Notes under the pieces: model-generated | The model's database searches: none | What the model saw: only the letters and a program-made list of their open reading frames with translations | Told to the model about the DNA's origin: nothing | NCBI GenBank assembly: GCA_016839865.1 | Contig: JAEOTN010000226.1 | Span: 1 to 19,463 of the forward strand | DNA length: 19,463 nucleotides | Origin: Promethearchaeota archaeon | Lineage (GTDB): Archaea > Asgardarchaeota > Lokiarchaeia > Sigynarchaeales > MK-D1 | Direction: 5' to 3' | Part shown: positions 1 through 6,731 of the stretch, one piece after another | Position numbering within the stretch: position 1 is the first letter of the stretch | Layout of the letters: every line of letters begins with the position of its first letter | Position numbers and translations under genes: made by a program

Positions 1-2121
1 ATCAATAACAGGTGAAGTGATGATCGAAAACCTCTCAAACTGATCTCTTACGTTCCTACTGGATTGGAGAATCAAACTTTGATATTGATTTAGGAGTAAT
101 TCGAATGAAATTTCTTTTTTGATTTGATTTTTTTCTCTTTTATTATCTTTGATATTTGTATGAAGTGTTTTTAGATTGTAACTAATGGAATACAAGAGTT
201 GTTGAGCTTCAATTTTTGCATTAACCCAATACATAGTGATATCTTTTAATTCCTCCTTAAAATCCAGGTTTTCAACCCAAATCTGACCAATTTCCGATTC
301 TAACCTGAAAATTTTATCACGGATATAAGCTAGATGTTCCAATTTTTTCCCAGCACGCTCAACATCCCCCTTTTGAATGAGTTGTTTTAATTGGGTGTTG
401 AGATTAACAATGTCTTCCATTTCTGATTTAAGAACATCAATGCGAGATTTCACTCGATTAATATTCTCATGAAGTTGTAAAATATATCGATTTTTTGCGT
501 TTTCTACGCTTTCTTTAATATAATTTTTAATATCTCCTATCTGTTCTAAGAGATCCAAACGAGTATACAACCAATCCTCTATAAGATCAACAGCTAGTCG
601 TTTATACTCATATTTATCAAGACGATTGCCAAAGGATTCGATTTTTTTTATGGATTTGTTAATTTCTCGTTCTAAGATAATCAAAGCTTCCCGGAATTCA
701 TTCTTCTCTATAATAAGAAGCATATTATCACGAAGATTTTTTGGTAAGCTCTGTAATTCCAACATTTCCCTGTAAAACAAATTTTGGTGTACTTCTACTT
801 CTTTTATGATGATCTCAATGTCGTCTATCGAACTTTGAATTCTATCCAAAGCTGAATGAATTGTATCCAACACCTCAGGATCGACTTCATTCTCGTGAAT
901 TGTACTCAGTGTAATATAAGACCAAACAGCAATGTTTTTTACTTTTAAAATACCGTTAAGAGAGCCCAGAACAGTAATTATTTGCTGCCTTTCTCTCCAA
1001 TCAGCATTTCTCAATCTAGCAAATAGGATCGCTACTTGTTCCTCAATTTTATCCAGTGCCTCTTCTTTAAATCGATTTAGTACATCAGCTACGAAAGTGC
1101 GGATCGCACGATCAGGATCCTCCAAATGCTCAAATCCTCGGTGTAAAACTGCGTCGGGTCTTTCCATTCCCAAATATAGAAAGATATCATATAATCCATC
1201 TAAAATTTCCTTTTCTTTGGTATGGACATTATTGAAAATTATTTCTAATACTTTCTCTGGATGGACACGACCAATTTTCACTAATGCATCTATAACTTTA
1301 GTTTGGATCATTAAATTCGGATTATTTAAGAGGGGGGGTAGTCGAGGAGCGATTAATGATACATTAGAGTAATTTTCGGCACCAACTTCTCCAACAAGCC
1401 AGATTCCTTTTTCTGTTATTTGCCAAATAGAAGAATTAACTAATTGTGAAGTGATTTGTAAGAAGGATTCAGAATCGAGTAATAAACTAATGTTTTTCAG
1501 GGTTTCAATTGCGGAACCCTGGACTTCTTCGTCCTCGTCACCAACAAGCTTGGAAATATTTTCAATAAATCTACGGAACAAGTTTTTATCCGCAATCTTT
1601 TTATTTTTAATAAGCTCTTCGCTAATCTCAATTGCTCGGATACGAATCTTCCAATGTTCGTCTTGCATCCTGTTTAAAATATAAATTAACAGACTATCTC
1701 GATCTAAATGGATATTAAGACTTAAATTGCCGATAATATTCAGTGTAATTTCTCGATTATTTTTATCTTCATCCTGTAATCGATTTGTAATGATAGGTAT
1801 GAATTCGAGTAATACTGTTGGTCTGTACTTGCTGATCCTTTCTGTAATGATAAGTGATTCCGTTTGAATCCATTCATCTGAACTTTTTAATAATACAGCT
1901 AGATAGGGAACGATTGTATCAACGATATAAGGAGTTTTATCACAAATGAGAGTGATTTTTTCAATGATTTCATAGAGCTGTTCTTGGTTGGTTGTCGTTA
2001 AATTCTTTTTTACAATGTTCAAACAAATGTCAATAACATCATTATAGTTGCGGTTAGCAATATAAGATTCCACTAGATCAAGTGTTTCGTCATTTAAATC
2101 AGATGAAATTGGCTGGTTCAC
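1..2121 (-). CDS. HEAT-repeat / coiled-coil protein, C-terminus outside the window
   Basis: The minus strand stays open from a GTG at 2121 to base 1 (707 codons, no stop), so this is a real 5'-complete, 3'-truncated gene. An in-frame TGA lies 21 codons upstream with no other usual start codon between, so GTG is the only reasonable choice; it follows a weak purine-rich AGAGGAAA. Residues ~60-400 look like an alpha-solenoid: paired helices with the HEAT-like turn pattern 'D..W.IR..AI', 'NP.LMIQTKVIDALVKIG' and 'DPDRAIRTFVADVLNRF'. Residues ~420-700 are strongly heptad-like, rich in E/K/L/I, and read as long coiled coil. No signal peptide, membrane segment or catalytic motif is visible. HEAT plus coiled coil suggests a scaffold or adaptor, perhaps membrane-, cytoskeleton- or chromosome-associated, but the partner cannot be read from sequence. 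It is divergent from the MBL hydrolase at 2245. The domain description is fairly secure; function is unknown. Confidence 0.8.
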   Translation of the reverse strand, partial: MNQPISSDLNDETLDLVESYIANRNYNDVIDICLNIVKKNLTTTNQEQLYEIIEKITLICDKTPYIVDTIVPYLAVLLKSSDEWIQTESLIITERISKYRPTVLLEFIPIITNRLQDEDKNNREITLNIIGNLSLNIHLDRDSLLIYILNRMQDEHWKIRIRAIEISEELIKNKKIADKNLFRRFIENISKLVGDEDEEVQGSAIETLKNISLLLDSESFLQITSQLVNSSIWQITEKGIWLVGEVGAENYSNVSLIAPRLPPLLNNPNLMIQTKVIDALVKIGRVHPEKVLEIIFNNVHTKEKEILDGLYDIFLYLGMERPDAVLHRGFEHLEDPDRAIRTFVADVLNRFKEEALDKIEEQVAILFARLRNADWRERQQIITVLGSLNGILKVKNIAVWSYITLSTIHENEVDPEVLDTIHSALDRIQSSIDDIEIIIKEVEVHQNLFYREMLELQSLPKNLRDNMLLIIEKNEFREALIILEREINKSIKKIESFGNRLDKYEYKRLAVDLIEDWLYTRLDLLEQIGDIKNYIKESVENAKNRYILQLHENINRVKSRIDVLKSEMEDIVNLNTQLKQLIQKGDVERAGKKLEHLAYIRDKIFRLESEIGQIWVENLDFKEELKDITMYWVNAKIEAQQLLYSISYNLKTLHTNIKDNKREKNQIKKEISFELLLNQYQSLILQSSRNVRDQFERFSIITSPVID

Positions 2122-2195
2122 TTTCCTCTTATCCTCGACTGTATACTGGAATTGCTTAGCTTGTTGGTTTTCCGATAATAATCATAACATAAAAA

Positions 2196-2216
2196 CCCAA
2201 CCTTATATATTATCAG
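2196..2216. promoter_or_regulatory. TATA-like box between divergent genes, possibly bidirectional
   Basis: The 123-bp gap between the GTG at 2121 and the ATG at 2245 contains CCTTATATATTA (2201-2212). Read on plus it is TTATATATT about 35-40 bp before the MBL gene; read on minus it is ATATATAAGG about 80-85 bp before the HEAT gene. Both orientations resemble an archaeal TATA box, and it is the only good candidate in the gap. The MBL gene also has a clear AAGGAG ribosome binding site at 2233-2238, seven bases before its ATG. Bidirectional use is inferred. Confidence 0.45.
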
Positions 2217-2244
2217 CATTTCAGACTAGAATAAGGAGAACATA

Positions 2245-3222
2245 ATGCCCATCATACGTGAAGCAGGAGAATTCATTGAGAACATCCATCTTATTGATTT
2301 GAATCAGTATGGGATGAATAAGGTTTGTAGTAGTTTTTTATTGCACTGGGATGATTCTACAGTAATCTTTGATGTTGGTACTTCAGATGATTTCCGAAAA
2401 GTTCTTTCTTACATGAGAAAACACTCCATTCCACGTGAATCCGTTAAATATTTGGTCCCTTCACATCATCACTTCGACCATGCAGGCGGTATGTGGAAGC
2501 TCATTAAGAAATTGGAGAAATATAATCCTTCAATCAAGATAATCGCAACTGAATTACAAAAGGAACAAATGCAACATCCAGAAAAACATCTTATAGCGGC
2601 AGCTTCCACGTATTCAGATTGGGTTGGAAAAATGGAACCTATTGCTGATAGCTTCTTTCAGGTTATTGAGCCAGACACAAAACTTACTTTGGATGAAGAA
2701 GAACAACTCGAGCTAGCTATATTTTCTAGTCCAGGACATACTTACGACCACGTATGTCCGACGATTTATAAAAAAAATACCCCCTATTTTTCATATTTCG
2801 CTGAAGCTGCTGGTACATTATTCAATGCAGAGTCTTTACTCACGTTACCAACTAGTATGCCAACTGAATTCGATTATGAAAAATACATGCGTTCAGTAGA
2901 GAAATTACTAGCATTAAGTGCTGAAAATATAGGATTTTGCCACTTTGGTGCAATAACTACTCCAGAAGATGTCTCAACAATCTTAAAAGACCAATTATCA
3001 TTTGTTCCCGTTTTCCGAGAGTTTGTCAAGAAGAAATATGAAGAGTATAGAAGTACTAGACCTATAGTAGAGGCTGTGATCAAAGAGTTATTTTATGAAA
3101 GATCTGCATTCCACCGATCTGAGGGTTTATCGGAAGCGTATAAGGGGATTTCTACGCGGAATGCACTCGCTTTAGTGTATGGAATGCTTGTGGATTTAGG
3201 ATTTAAGAAAAATAAGTATTAA
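2245..3222 (+). CDS. Metallo-beta-lactamase-fold hydrolase
   Basis: 325-residue cytosolic protein of the MBL superfamily (glyoxalase II-like), whose members use a metal pair to hydrolyse thioesters, phosphodiesters or other esters; the substrate here is unknown. The signature H-x-H-x-D-H is visible as SHHHFDH (His74, His76, Asp78, His79), followed by a GH(T) histidine (His165 in SSPGHTYDH) and a late histidine in FCHFG (His233). Where most members have an Asp bridging the two metals (usually GD), this protein reads FAEAAG, placing Glu187 there. The C-terminal ~90 residues are helical and extend beyond the core fold. The ATG has a well-placed AAGGAG. The gene converges on the thiolase with 5 bp between stop codons. 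Thiolase proximity might hint at a thioester substrate, but the convergent arrangement makes this weak. Fold assignment is secure, substrate is not. Confidence 0.88.
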   Translation: MPIIREAGEFIENIHLIDLNQYGMNKVCSSFLLHWDDSTVIFDVGTSDDFRKVLSYMRKHSIPRESVKYLVPSHHHFDHAGGMWKLIKKLEKYNPSIKIIATELQKEQMQHPEKHLIAAASTYSDWVGKMEPIADSFFQVIEPDTKLTLDEEEQLELAIFSSPGHTYDHVCPTIYKKNTPYFSYFAEAAGTLFNAESLLTLPTSMPTEFDYEKYMRSVEKLLALSAENIGFCHFGAITTPEDVSTILKDQLSFVPVFREFVKKKYEEYRSTRPIVEAVIKELFYERSAFHRSEGLSEAYKGISTRNALALVYGMLVDLGFKKNKY

Positions 3223-3238
3223 AAAAATTATAATTTTT
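3221..3238. terminator. A/T palindrome, probable bidirectional terminator between convergent genes
   Basis: AAAAATTATAATTTTT (3223-3238) is a perfect 16-bp palindrome lying over the 5-bp gap between the MBL stop (TAA, 3220-3222) and the thiolase stop (3228-3230). It ends in T5 on plus and, with the flanking bases, T7 on minus. Archaeal RNA polymerase is known to stop at T-runs, so each strand has a plausible terminator right at its stop codon. Termination itself is inferred. Confidence 0.55.
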
Positions 3239-4463
3239 CGAGAACAGTCGCCATGGAAACTCCACCGCCGCCACAAAGTGTTGCTAATCCAGTAGTTTTT
3301 CCTGAATGAATTAACTCATGTAAAAGAGTCACCATGATCCGATTCCCTGTGCATCCAACTGGATGGCCCAATCCAATACCAGAACCATTCACATTTGTTA
3401 TCTCTCGATTCAATCCCAATTCTTTTTCAACTGTTAAATATTGACTCGCAAACGCTTCATTGACTTCAATCAATTCGAAGTCATCTAGTTTGTAATCCGT
3501 TCGTTTGAAAAGGTCAGTCACTGCAGGAACTGGGCTTCTACCCATAATTTCTGGAGCACTTGCACCTAATCCCATTCCGGTGATCTTTGCTAACGGTTTC
3601 AATCCCAATTCGTTAGCTTTTTCTTCAGCCATAACGATCATAGCGGAGGCACCATCATTTATGCCGGATGAATTTCCAGCAGTTACAGTACCAACTTTAG
3701 GGACGAAAGCGGGACGTAATTTTGCTAGTGCTTCCATTGTAAGTCCGGGTCGGAAATGTTCATCTTTGTCAACGATGATTTCTCCTTTTTTTCGATCTTT
3801 AATTGTGACAGGTACTATCTCATCTTTGAAAGTTCCATCCGTATTTGCTCGTTCTGCATTATTATGAGAGCGTAAAGCTACTTCATCTTGCTGTTCTCGC
3901 GTCCATCCATCCCTTAAAGCTAGAAATTCGGCTGTTTGACCCATTATATACGGTTTTCCACGAGCCCATTCAACAGGACCGTCCTTCGGATACGGTACAA
4001 AAATTGAACCGCATTGCAGTCCATGGATTAATCCATCTGCAAATTCTCGATCCTGTAACCTAATCCCCCATCTGGCTTCTTGCACAACATAAGGAACGTT
4101 GCTCATAGATTCCACCCCACCAACCAAGCAGCAATCTAATATACCAGTTTTTATATATGCCATTGCATCCAATGTTGCAGCCATTCCAGATATACATACT
4201 CGATTCACTGTTATTGCCGGGATGGAATCAGGAATTCCTGCTAACAGAGCTGCTACGCGTGTTACGTTCATTGCATCCACTGGTTCTAAACAGCTACCAA
4301 ACCGAATATCTTGTATTTCTTGAATATGCTCTTCTATGCCTGCCCGTTTGATCGCTTCTTTCATAACCCCAGCTGCCAAATGAGGAGCTTGAACTTTCCG
4401 CAGACTACCTCCAAACGCACCAATTGGCGTTCTGCACGCTGAAACTATCACTATGTCTCTCAT
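3228..4463 (-). CDS. Thiolase (acetyl-CoA C-acyltransferase type)
   Basis: 411-residue thiolase, normal length for the family. It catalyses reversible Claisen condensation/thiolysis of acyl-CoA (acetyl-CoA to acetoacetyl-CoA or the reverse), feeding mevalonate synthesis or beta-oxidation-like metabolism. Visible motifs are the nucleophile Cys90 in NRVCISGMAA, the NEAFA motif (Asn335-Glu336), the catalytic His367 in GLGHPVGCTG and the second Cys397 in LCGGGG. The complete Cys/His/Cys set favours an active degradative/biosynthetic thiolase over a sterol-carrier-like or KAS protein. I choose ATG 4463 because MRDIVIVSACRTPIG matches the family N-terminus exactly; an upstream in-frame TTG at 4484 would add seven unconserved residues. 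No DUF35/OB-fold partner gene, common beside archaeal acetoacetyl-CoA thiolases, is adjacent. The gene appears monocistronic. Chain-length specificity cannot be determined from this sequence. Confidence 0.93.
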   Translation of the reverse strand: MRDIVIVSACRTPIGAFGGSLRKVQAPHLAAGVMKEAIKRAGIEEHIQEIQDIRFGSCLEPVDAMNVTRVAALLAGIPDSIPAITVNRVCISGMAATLDAMAYIKTGILDCCLVGGVESMSNVPYVVQEARWGIRLQDREFADGLIHGLQCGSIFVPYPKDGPVEWARGKPYIMGQTAEFLALRDGWTREQQDEVALRSHNNAERANTDGTFKDEIVPVTIKDRKKGEIIVDKDEHFRPGLTMEALAKLRPAFVPKVGTVTAGNSSGINDGASAMIVMAEEKANELGLKPLAKITGMGLGASAPEIMGRSPVPAVTDLFKRTDYKLDDFELIEVNEAFASQYLTVEKELGLNREITNVNGSGIGLGHPVGCTGNRIMVTLLHELIHSGKTTGLATLCGGGGVSMATVLEKL

Positions 4464-4509
4464 AATTATCACAAAATCTTCCAATTTATTTGGTTAATAA
4501 AATCATTAA

Positions 4510-4560
4510 AATAGAGGAGTTCTCTATTCTTTCCATTGCAAATACACTCCTATGCAAATA
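4510..4560. repeat. Hairpin and TGCAAATA direct repeats upstream of the thiolase gene
   Basis: AATAGAG-GAGTT-CTCTATT (4510-4528... 7-bp perfect arms, 5-nt loop) lies about 47 bp upstream of the thiolase ATG. Next to it the octamer TGCAAATA occurs twice (4537-4544 and 4553-4560), 16 bp apart start to start. The region lies between the thiolase start and the end of the beta-helix gene. These could be operator sites or part of a 5' leader. In AT-rich DNA chance occurrence is quite possible. Confidence 0.25.
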
Positions 4561-4625
4561 AATACTTTCTAAACCCATTTTCATCATAGAGTGGTACTTG
4601 TGAATGATTAAGAACATGAGACATT

Positions 4626-4633
4626 AAAAAAAA
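4626..4633 (-). terminator. T8 run downstream of the beta-helix gene
   Basis: Reading minus, the stop codon of the beta-helix gene (4653-4651) is followed after about 17 bases by eight consecutive T (A8 on plus, 4626-4633). An oligo-T tract without a strong hairpin is the usual form of an intrinsic archaeal terminator. Confidence 0.45.
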
Positions 4634-4650
4634 GTAATTAGATTTCACTT

Positions 4651-5487
4651 TTATGATTTAAACAATTTTTTATTCAGCAATAGGATTAACACTGCTGTTC
4701 CAACGATAGATATCAGGAGCACACCTACCGGGAATCCTGGAATGATACCACATTTATTATCATAGACATTGTTGTCTGTGCCTCGATCATTAACCATCGC
4801 AAGAAAATCTGCTCCTCCCTTAAAGCAATTTCCAAAAATTTCATTCCCCGAGCTGCCTTCCACTAAATTGATTCCATAAGGTCCGTCAGTATTCCCGTCA
4901 TTGTTTGAAATTGTATTGTTATGAGCGTTATCTATATTCACGATGGCATTTCTGGCATCTGTAATTGTATTACCTACAACTGTGTTGTTAATAGACAGCC
5001 ACCATATATAAATACCAGATGCCACATTGCCTATTTCATTATCCTTTATAAAGTTAAATCGGCAATTTCGGAGGCTTATACCACTATCCGTTACACCACC
5101 TTCCGTAATCACATTTTGTGTGCAATTGACATTTTCACAGTTATACAAAGAAATTGGTGAAGCATAGCTTCCAGAGCATTTCAGAGTACATTGCTGAATT
5201 ATTAGGTATCTGTCTGTATTACTTATCGAAATCGCGTGATCAAAATTACTAGACGTTTCGATTTCATAGTTTTCAATTACATGTGCCGTTTCCCAAGATA
5301 GACCATCCGTGCCATCCCCTGTACAAAAAGTATCCAATTCAGAATTTGATGCAATTTCAATACGATCATGAGGGATAGAACTTCTAGGTAAATGGAAGGG
5401 GATTTTTGCAGAGAAGATGATGCTCATAGAGACAGTTAATACAAGAAAAAGCAGAATTAACTGTGTTAAAGCTCTTTTATATTTCAT
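4651..5487 (-). CDS. Secreted, membrane-anchored right-handed beta-helix protein
   Basis: 278 residues. A Lys/Arg start plus hydrophobic stretch (residues ~8-27) is a signal peptide or N-terminal anchor. Residues ~70-245 hold repeated parallel beta-helix rungs (NosD/PbH1-like): 'GISLRNCRFNFIKDNEIGN', 'GIYIWWLSINNTVVGNTIT', 'NAIVNIDNAHNNTISNN', 'GINLVEGSSGNEIFGN', with the typical G-I-x-L / N-x-I-x-x-N periodicity of about 20-25 residues and several sequons. Residues 249-253 read IPGFP, followed by a membrane helix (~254-271) and a basic tail NKKLFKS. The protein is therefore exported, with its C-terminus embedded in the membrane. Beta-helix domains of this type often bind or cleave carbohydrate, but no catalytic residues can be assigned. 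A strong GAGGTGG ribosome site (5494-5500) precedes the ATG. The C-terminal anchor matches that of the next gene upstream (5700-6506), so the two probably share a surface-display route. Confidence 0.82.
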   Translation of the reverse strand: MKYKRALTQLILLFLVLTVSMSIIFSAKIPFHLPRSSIPHDRIEIASNSELDTFCTGDGTDGLSWETAHVIENYEIETSSNFDHAISISNTDRYLIIQQCTLKCSGSYASPISLYNCENVNCTQNVITEGGVTDSGISLRNCRFNFIKDNEIGNVASGIYIWWLSINNTVVGNTITDARNAIVNIDNAHNNTISNNDGNTDGPYGINLVEGSSGNEIFGNCFKGGADFLAMVNDRGTDNNVYDNKCGIIPGFPVGVLLISIVGTAVLILLLNKKLFKS

Positions 5488-5517
5488 TTATTTCCACCTC
5501 TAGTTTTCAAAATTAAA

Positions 5518-5533
5518 CAGCAAAAGTTTGCTG
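5518..5533. promoter_or_regulatory. Near-perfect palindrome upstream of the beta-helix gene
   Basis: CAGCAAAAGTTTGCTG has 7-bp perfect arms (CAGCAAA/TTTGCTG) around a central AG. It lies 31-46 bp upstream of the beta-helix ATG, where an operator or leader hairpin would sit. Symmetric 16-bp sites are typical of dimeric HTH regulators. No second copy was noticed beside the neighbouring surface-protein gene. Function is inferred only. Confidence 0.3.
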
Positions 5534-5677
5534 ATTTAAGATAGTGCTTTGTGATTTATGCAATCACGATGCAAAATCCAACAATGAGTAATCCCTCCAA
5601 AATATAAATGTATAGGGTTTCCAGAGGTTTACGATCTGTGCTCAATTATTAGCATATTCAATAAATATCACTAATCG

Positions 5678-5684
5678 AAAAAAA
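5678..5684 (-). terminator. T7 run downstream of the CBM9/DOMON-like gene
   Basis: Reading minus, the stop of the 5700-6506 gene is followed about 15 bases later by seven T (A7 on plus, 5678-5684), with a further T-rich stretch beside it. This suggests the two surface-protein genes are transcribed separately, with a 212-bp gap that also holds a TATA-like CATTTATATTTT (minus, near 5595-5610). Confidence 0.4.
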
Positions 5685-5699
5685 GAAAAGTGGTTCAAA

Positions 5700-6506
5700 T
5701 TATTTTGACCCAGTTCGTTTTTTACGTAATTTAGCCATAAGAATTACACTTGTCCCTAATATCGAGACAATTAAAACCACCGGTGAATATGAGGGTATAG
5801 TAAATCCTTCTAGTTGTAGAGTAAAGAAATTTCCATTTATAGTATCAGGAACGCAGATATATGCTGCATCAGTGCCATTATTAAACCATGGAACGAAACC
5901 GTTCGATCTACCAGGTTTTAATACAACATCCCTTCCTCTACTATCTTCCGAATCTAAAGGAAACATGATTTCAAACTGCATACCATCAGATTTGTTCCAA
6001 CATTTCCCTTCCACGTCATTAGCGCCACCATTTTGAATATCAGTTGGCCAGGTACCACCGTACACAATCGCCACATCATTGGTAGAGTTATCCATGTTTA
6101 ACATTTTTACATCATTTCCATCATTCCAAACAGGAATAGCATTATCAAGGGTGTATATTGGTGCTGATGCATTCACATGGAACGCCATTGATAGTGTTGT
6201 TTCTGTTAAAGTTTCATTTATACTAAATGCCATGTACAGCGATTCACCATTATGCACTGACATAATGTCTACTTCGATCCTTATGTCTGGGTACAAAGAG
6301 CCTTCCTCCCAGTAAAAAAAGGCAAACGTTTTCGGAACCGTGGCACTCCATTCGTCGTCAAATACCCCGTCCAATGTGACATTTCCCTCGATTTCAAAGG
6401 ATGTGATAGTATCTAACCAAACAGTACCTTGTGAAAACGAGCTATTCCACATGAATGACAGAAAGAGCAATGAGAGCCCAATTACTAAAATTTTTCTCGA
6501 TTTCAT
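5700..6506 (-). CDS. Secreted, membrane-anchored CBM9/DOMON-like protein
   Basis: 268 residues. The N-terminus has a basic start and hydrophobic stretch (residues ~5-25), a clear signal peptide. The mature domain opens with 'IEGNVTLDGVFDDEWSAT' (residues ~39-56), the DG..DEW signature of CBM9-like/DOMON-type beta-sandwiches that bind carbohydrate, haem or other ligands. It continues with alternating beta-strands such as SLYMAFSINET and MQFEIMFPLDSED. No CxxCH haem site is present. Residues 237-240 read IPSY, then a membrane helix (~241-258) and a basic tail KLRKKRTGSK. The tail aligns with the beta-helix protein's anchor (V-L-[LI]-x-S-I-x-G-T-x-V). A purine-rich GGAGGGGGGATGAG (about 6511-6524, minus) is a strong ribosome site for the ATG. 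Divergent from polB. The ligand is unknown; a surface carbohydrate-binding role is the best guess. Confidence 0.78.
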   Translation of the reverse strand: MKSRKILVIGLSLLFLSFMWNSSFSQGTVWLDTITSFEIEGNVTLDGVFDDEWSATVPKTFAFFYWEEGSLYPDIRIEVDIMSVHNGESLYMAFSINETLTETTLSMAFHVNASAPIYTLDNAIPVWNDGNDVKMLNMDNSTNDVAIVYGGTWPTDIQNGGANDVEGKCWNKSDGMQFEIMFPLDSEDSRGRDVVLKPGRSNGFVPWFNNGTDAAYICVPDTINGNFFTLQLEGFTIPSYSPVVLIVSILGTSVILMAKLRKKRTGSK

Positions 6507-6603
6507 ATCTCATCCCCCCTCCCTTGGCTTAAGTGATTTTTATATCTACCGTCAGATTTTCGCCAATTCCTACCTATATGGTATTCGAATTCACTACAGT
6601 TTC

Positions 6604-6618
6604 ATAGATGAAATCTAT
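6604..6618. repeat. Small hairpin in the polB upstream gap
   Basis: ATAGAT-GAA-ATCTAT has 6-bp perfect arms and a 3-nt loop. It lies in the 225-bp gap (6507-6731) between the divergent surface-protein gene and polB. The same gap holds the polB TATA-like AAATAAATATA (about 6673-6683) and the SD-like AGGGGAT (6721-6727). It may be a regulatory site, or chance in AT-rich sequence. Confidence 0.2.
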
Positions 6619-6672
6619 AGGAATCTAGAACTTTGGGATCTTTTCTTGATTATTAGCCCCGCAGTCCCATGA

Positions 6673-6727
6673 AATAAATATACACTAAACACATTTCATA
6701 AATGATTGATTGATTCAGATAGGGGAT
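6673..6727 (+). promoter_or_regulatory. Putative polB promoter and ribosome binding site
   Basis: AAATAAATATA (about 6673-6683) is a TATA-like box roughly 50 bp before the start codon, giving an expected short leader. AGGGGAT (6721-6727) precedes the TTG at 6732 by four bases and decides the start: an in-frame TAG at 6720-6722 closes the frame upstream, and the next in-frame ATG is about 27 codons inside. Confidence 0.45.
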
Positions 6728-6731
6728 ATTT

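Noticed and set aside
932..1684. Plus-strand ORFs of 146 and 77 codons
   Set aside because: They lie opposite an uninterrupted 707-codon minus frame with clear HEAT/coiled-coil character; their translations are Ser/Ile-rich without motifs.
3505..4351. Plus-strand ORFs inside the thiolase
   Set aside because: They are antisense to a thiolase with all catalytic motifs and have no ribosome site or recognisable family.
4464..4484. TTG start adding seven residues to the thiolase
   Set aside because: Thiolase conservation begins at the internal ATG (MRDIVIVSACRTPIG), and the added residues are not conserved.
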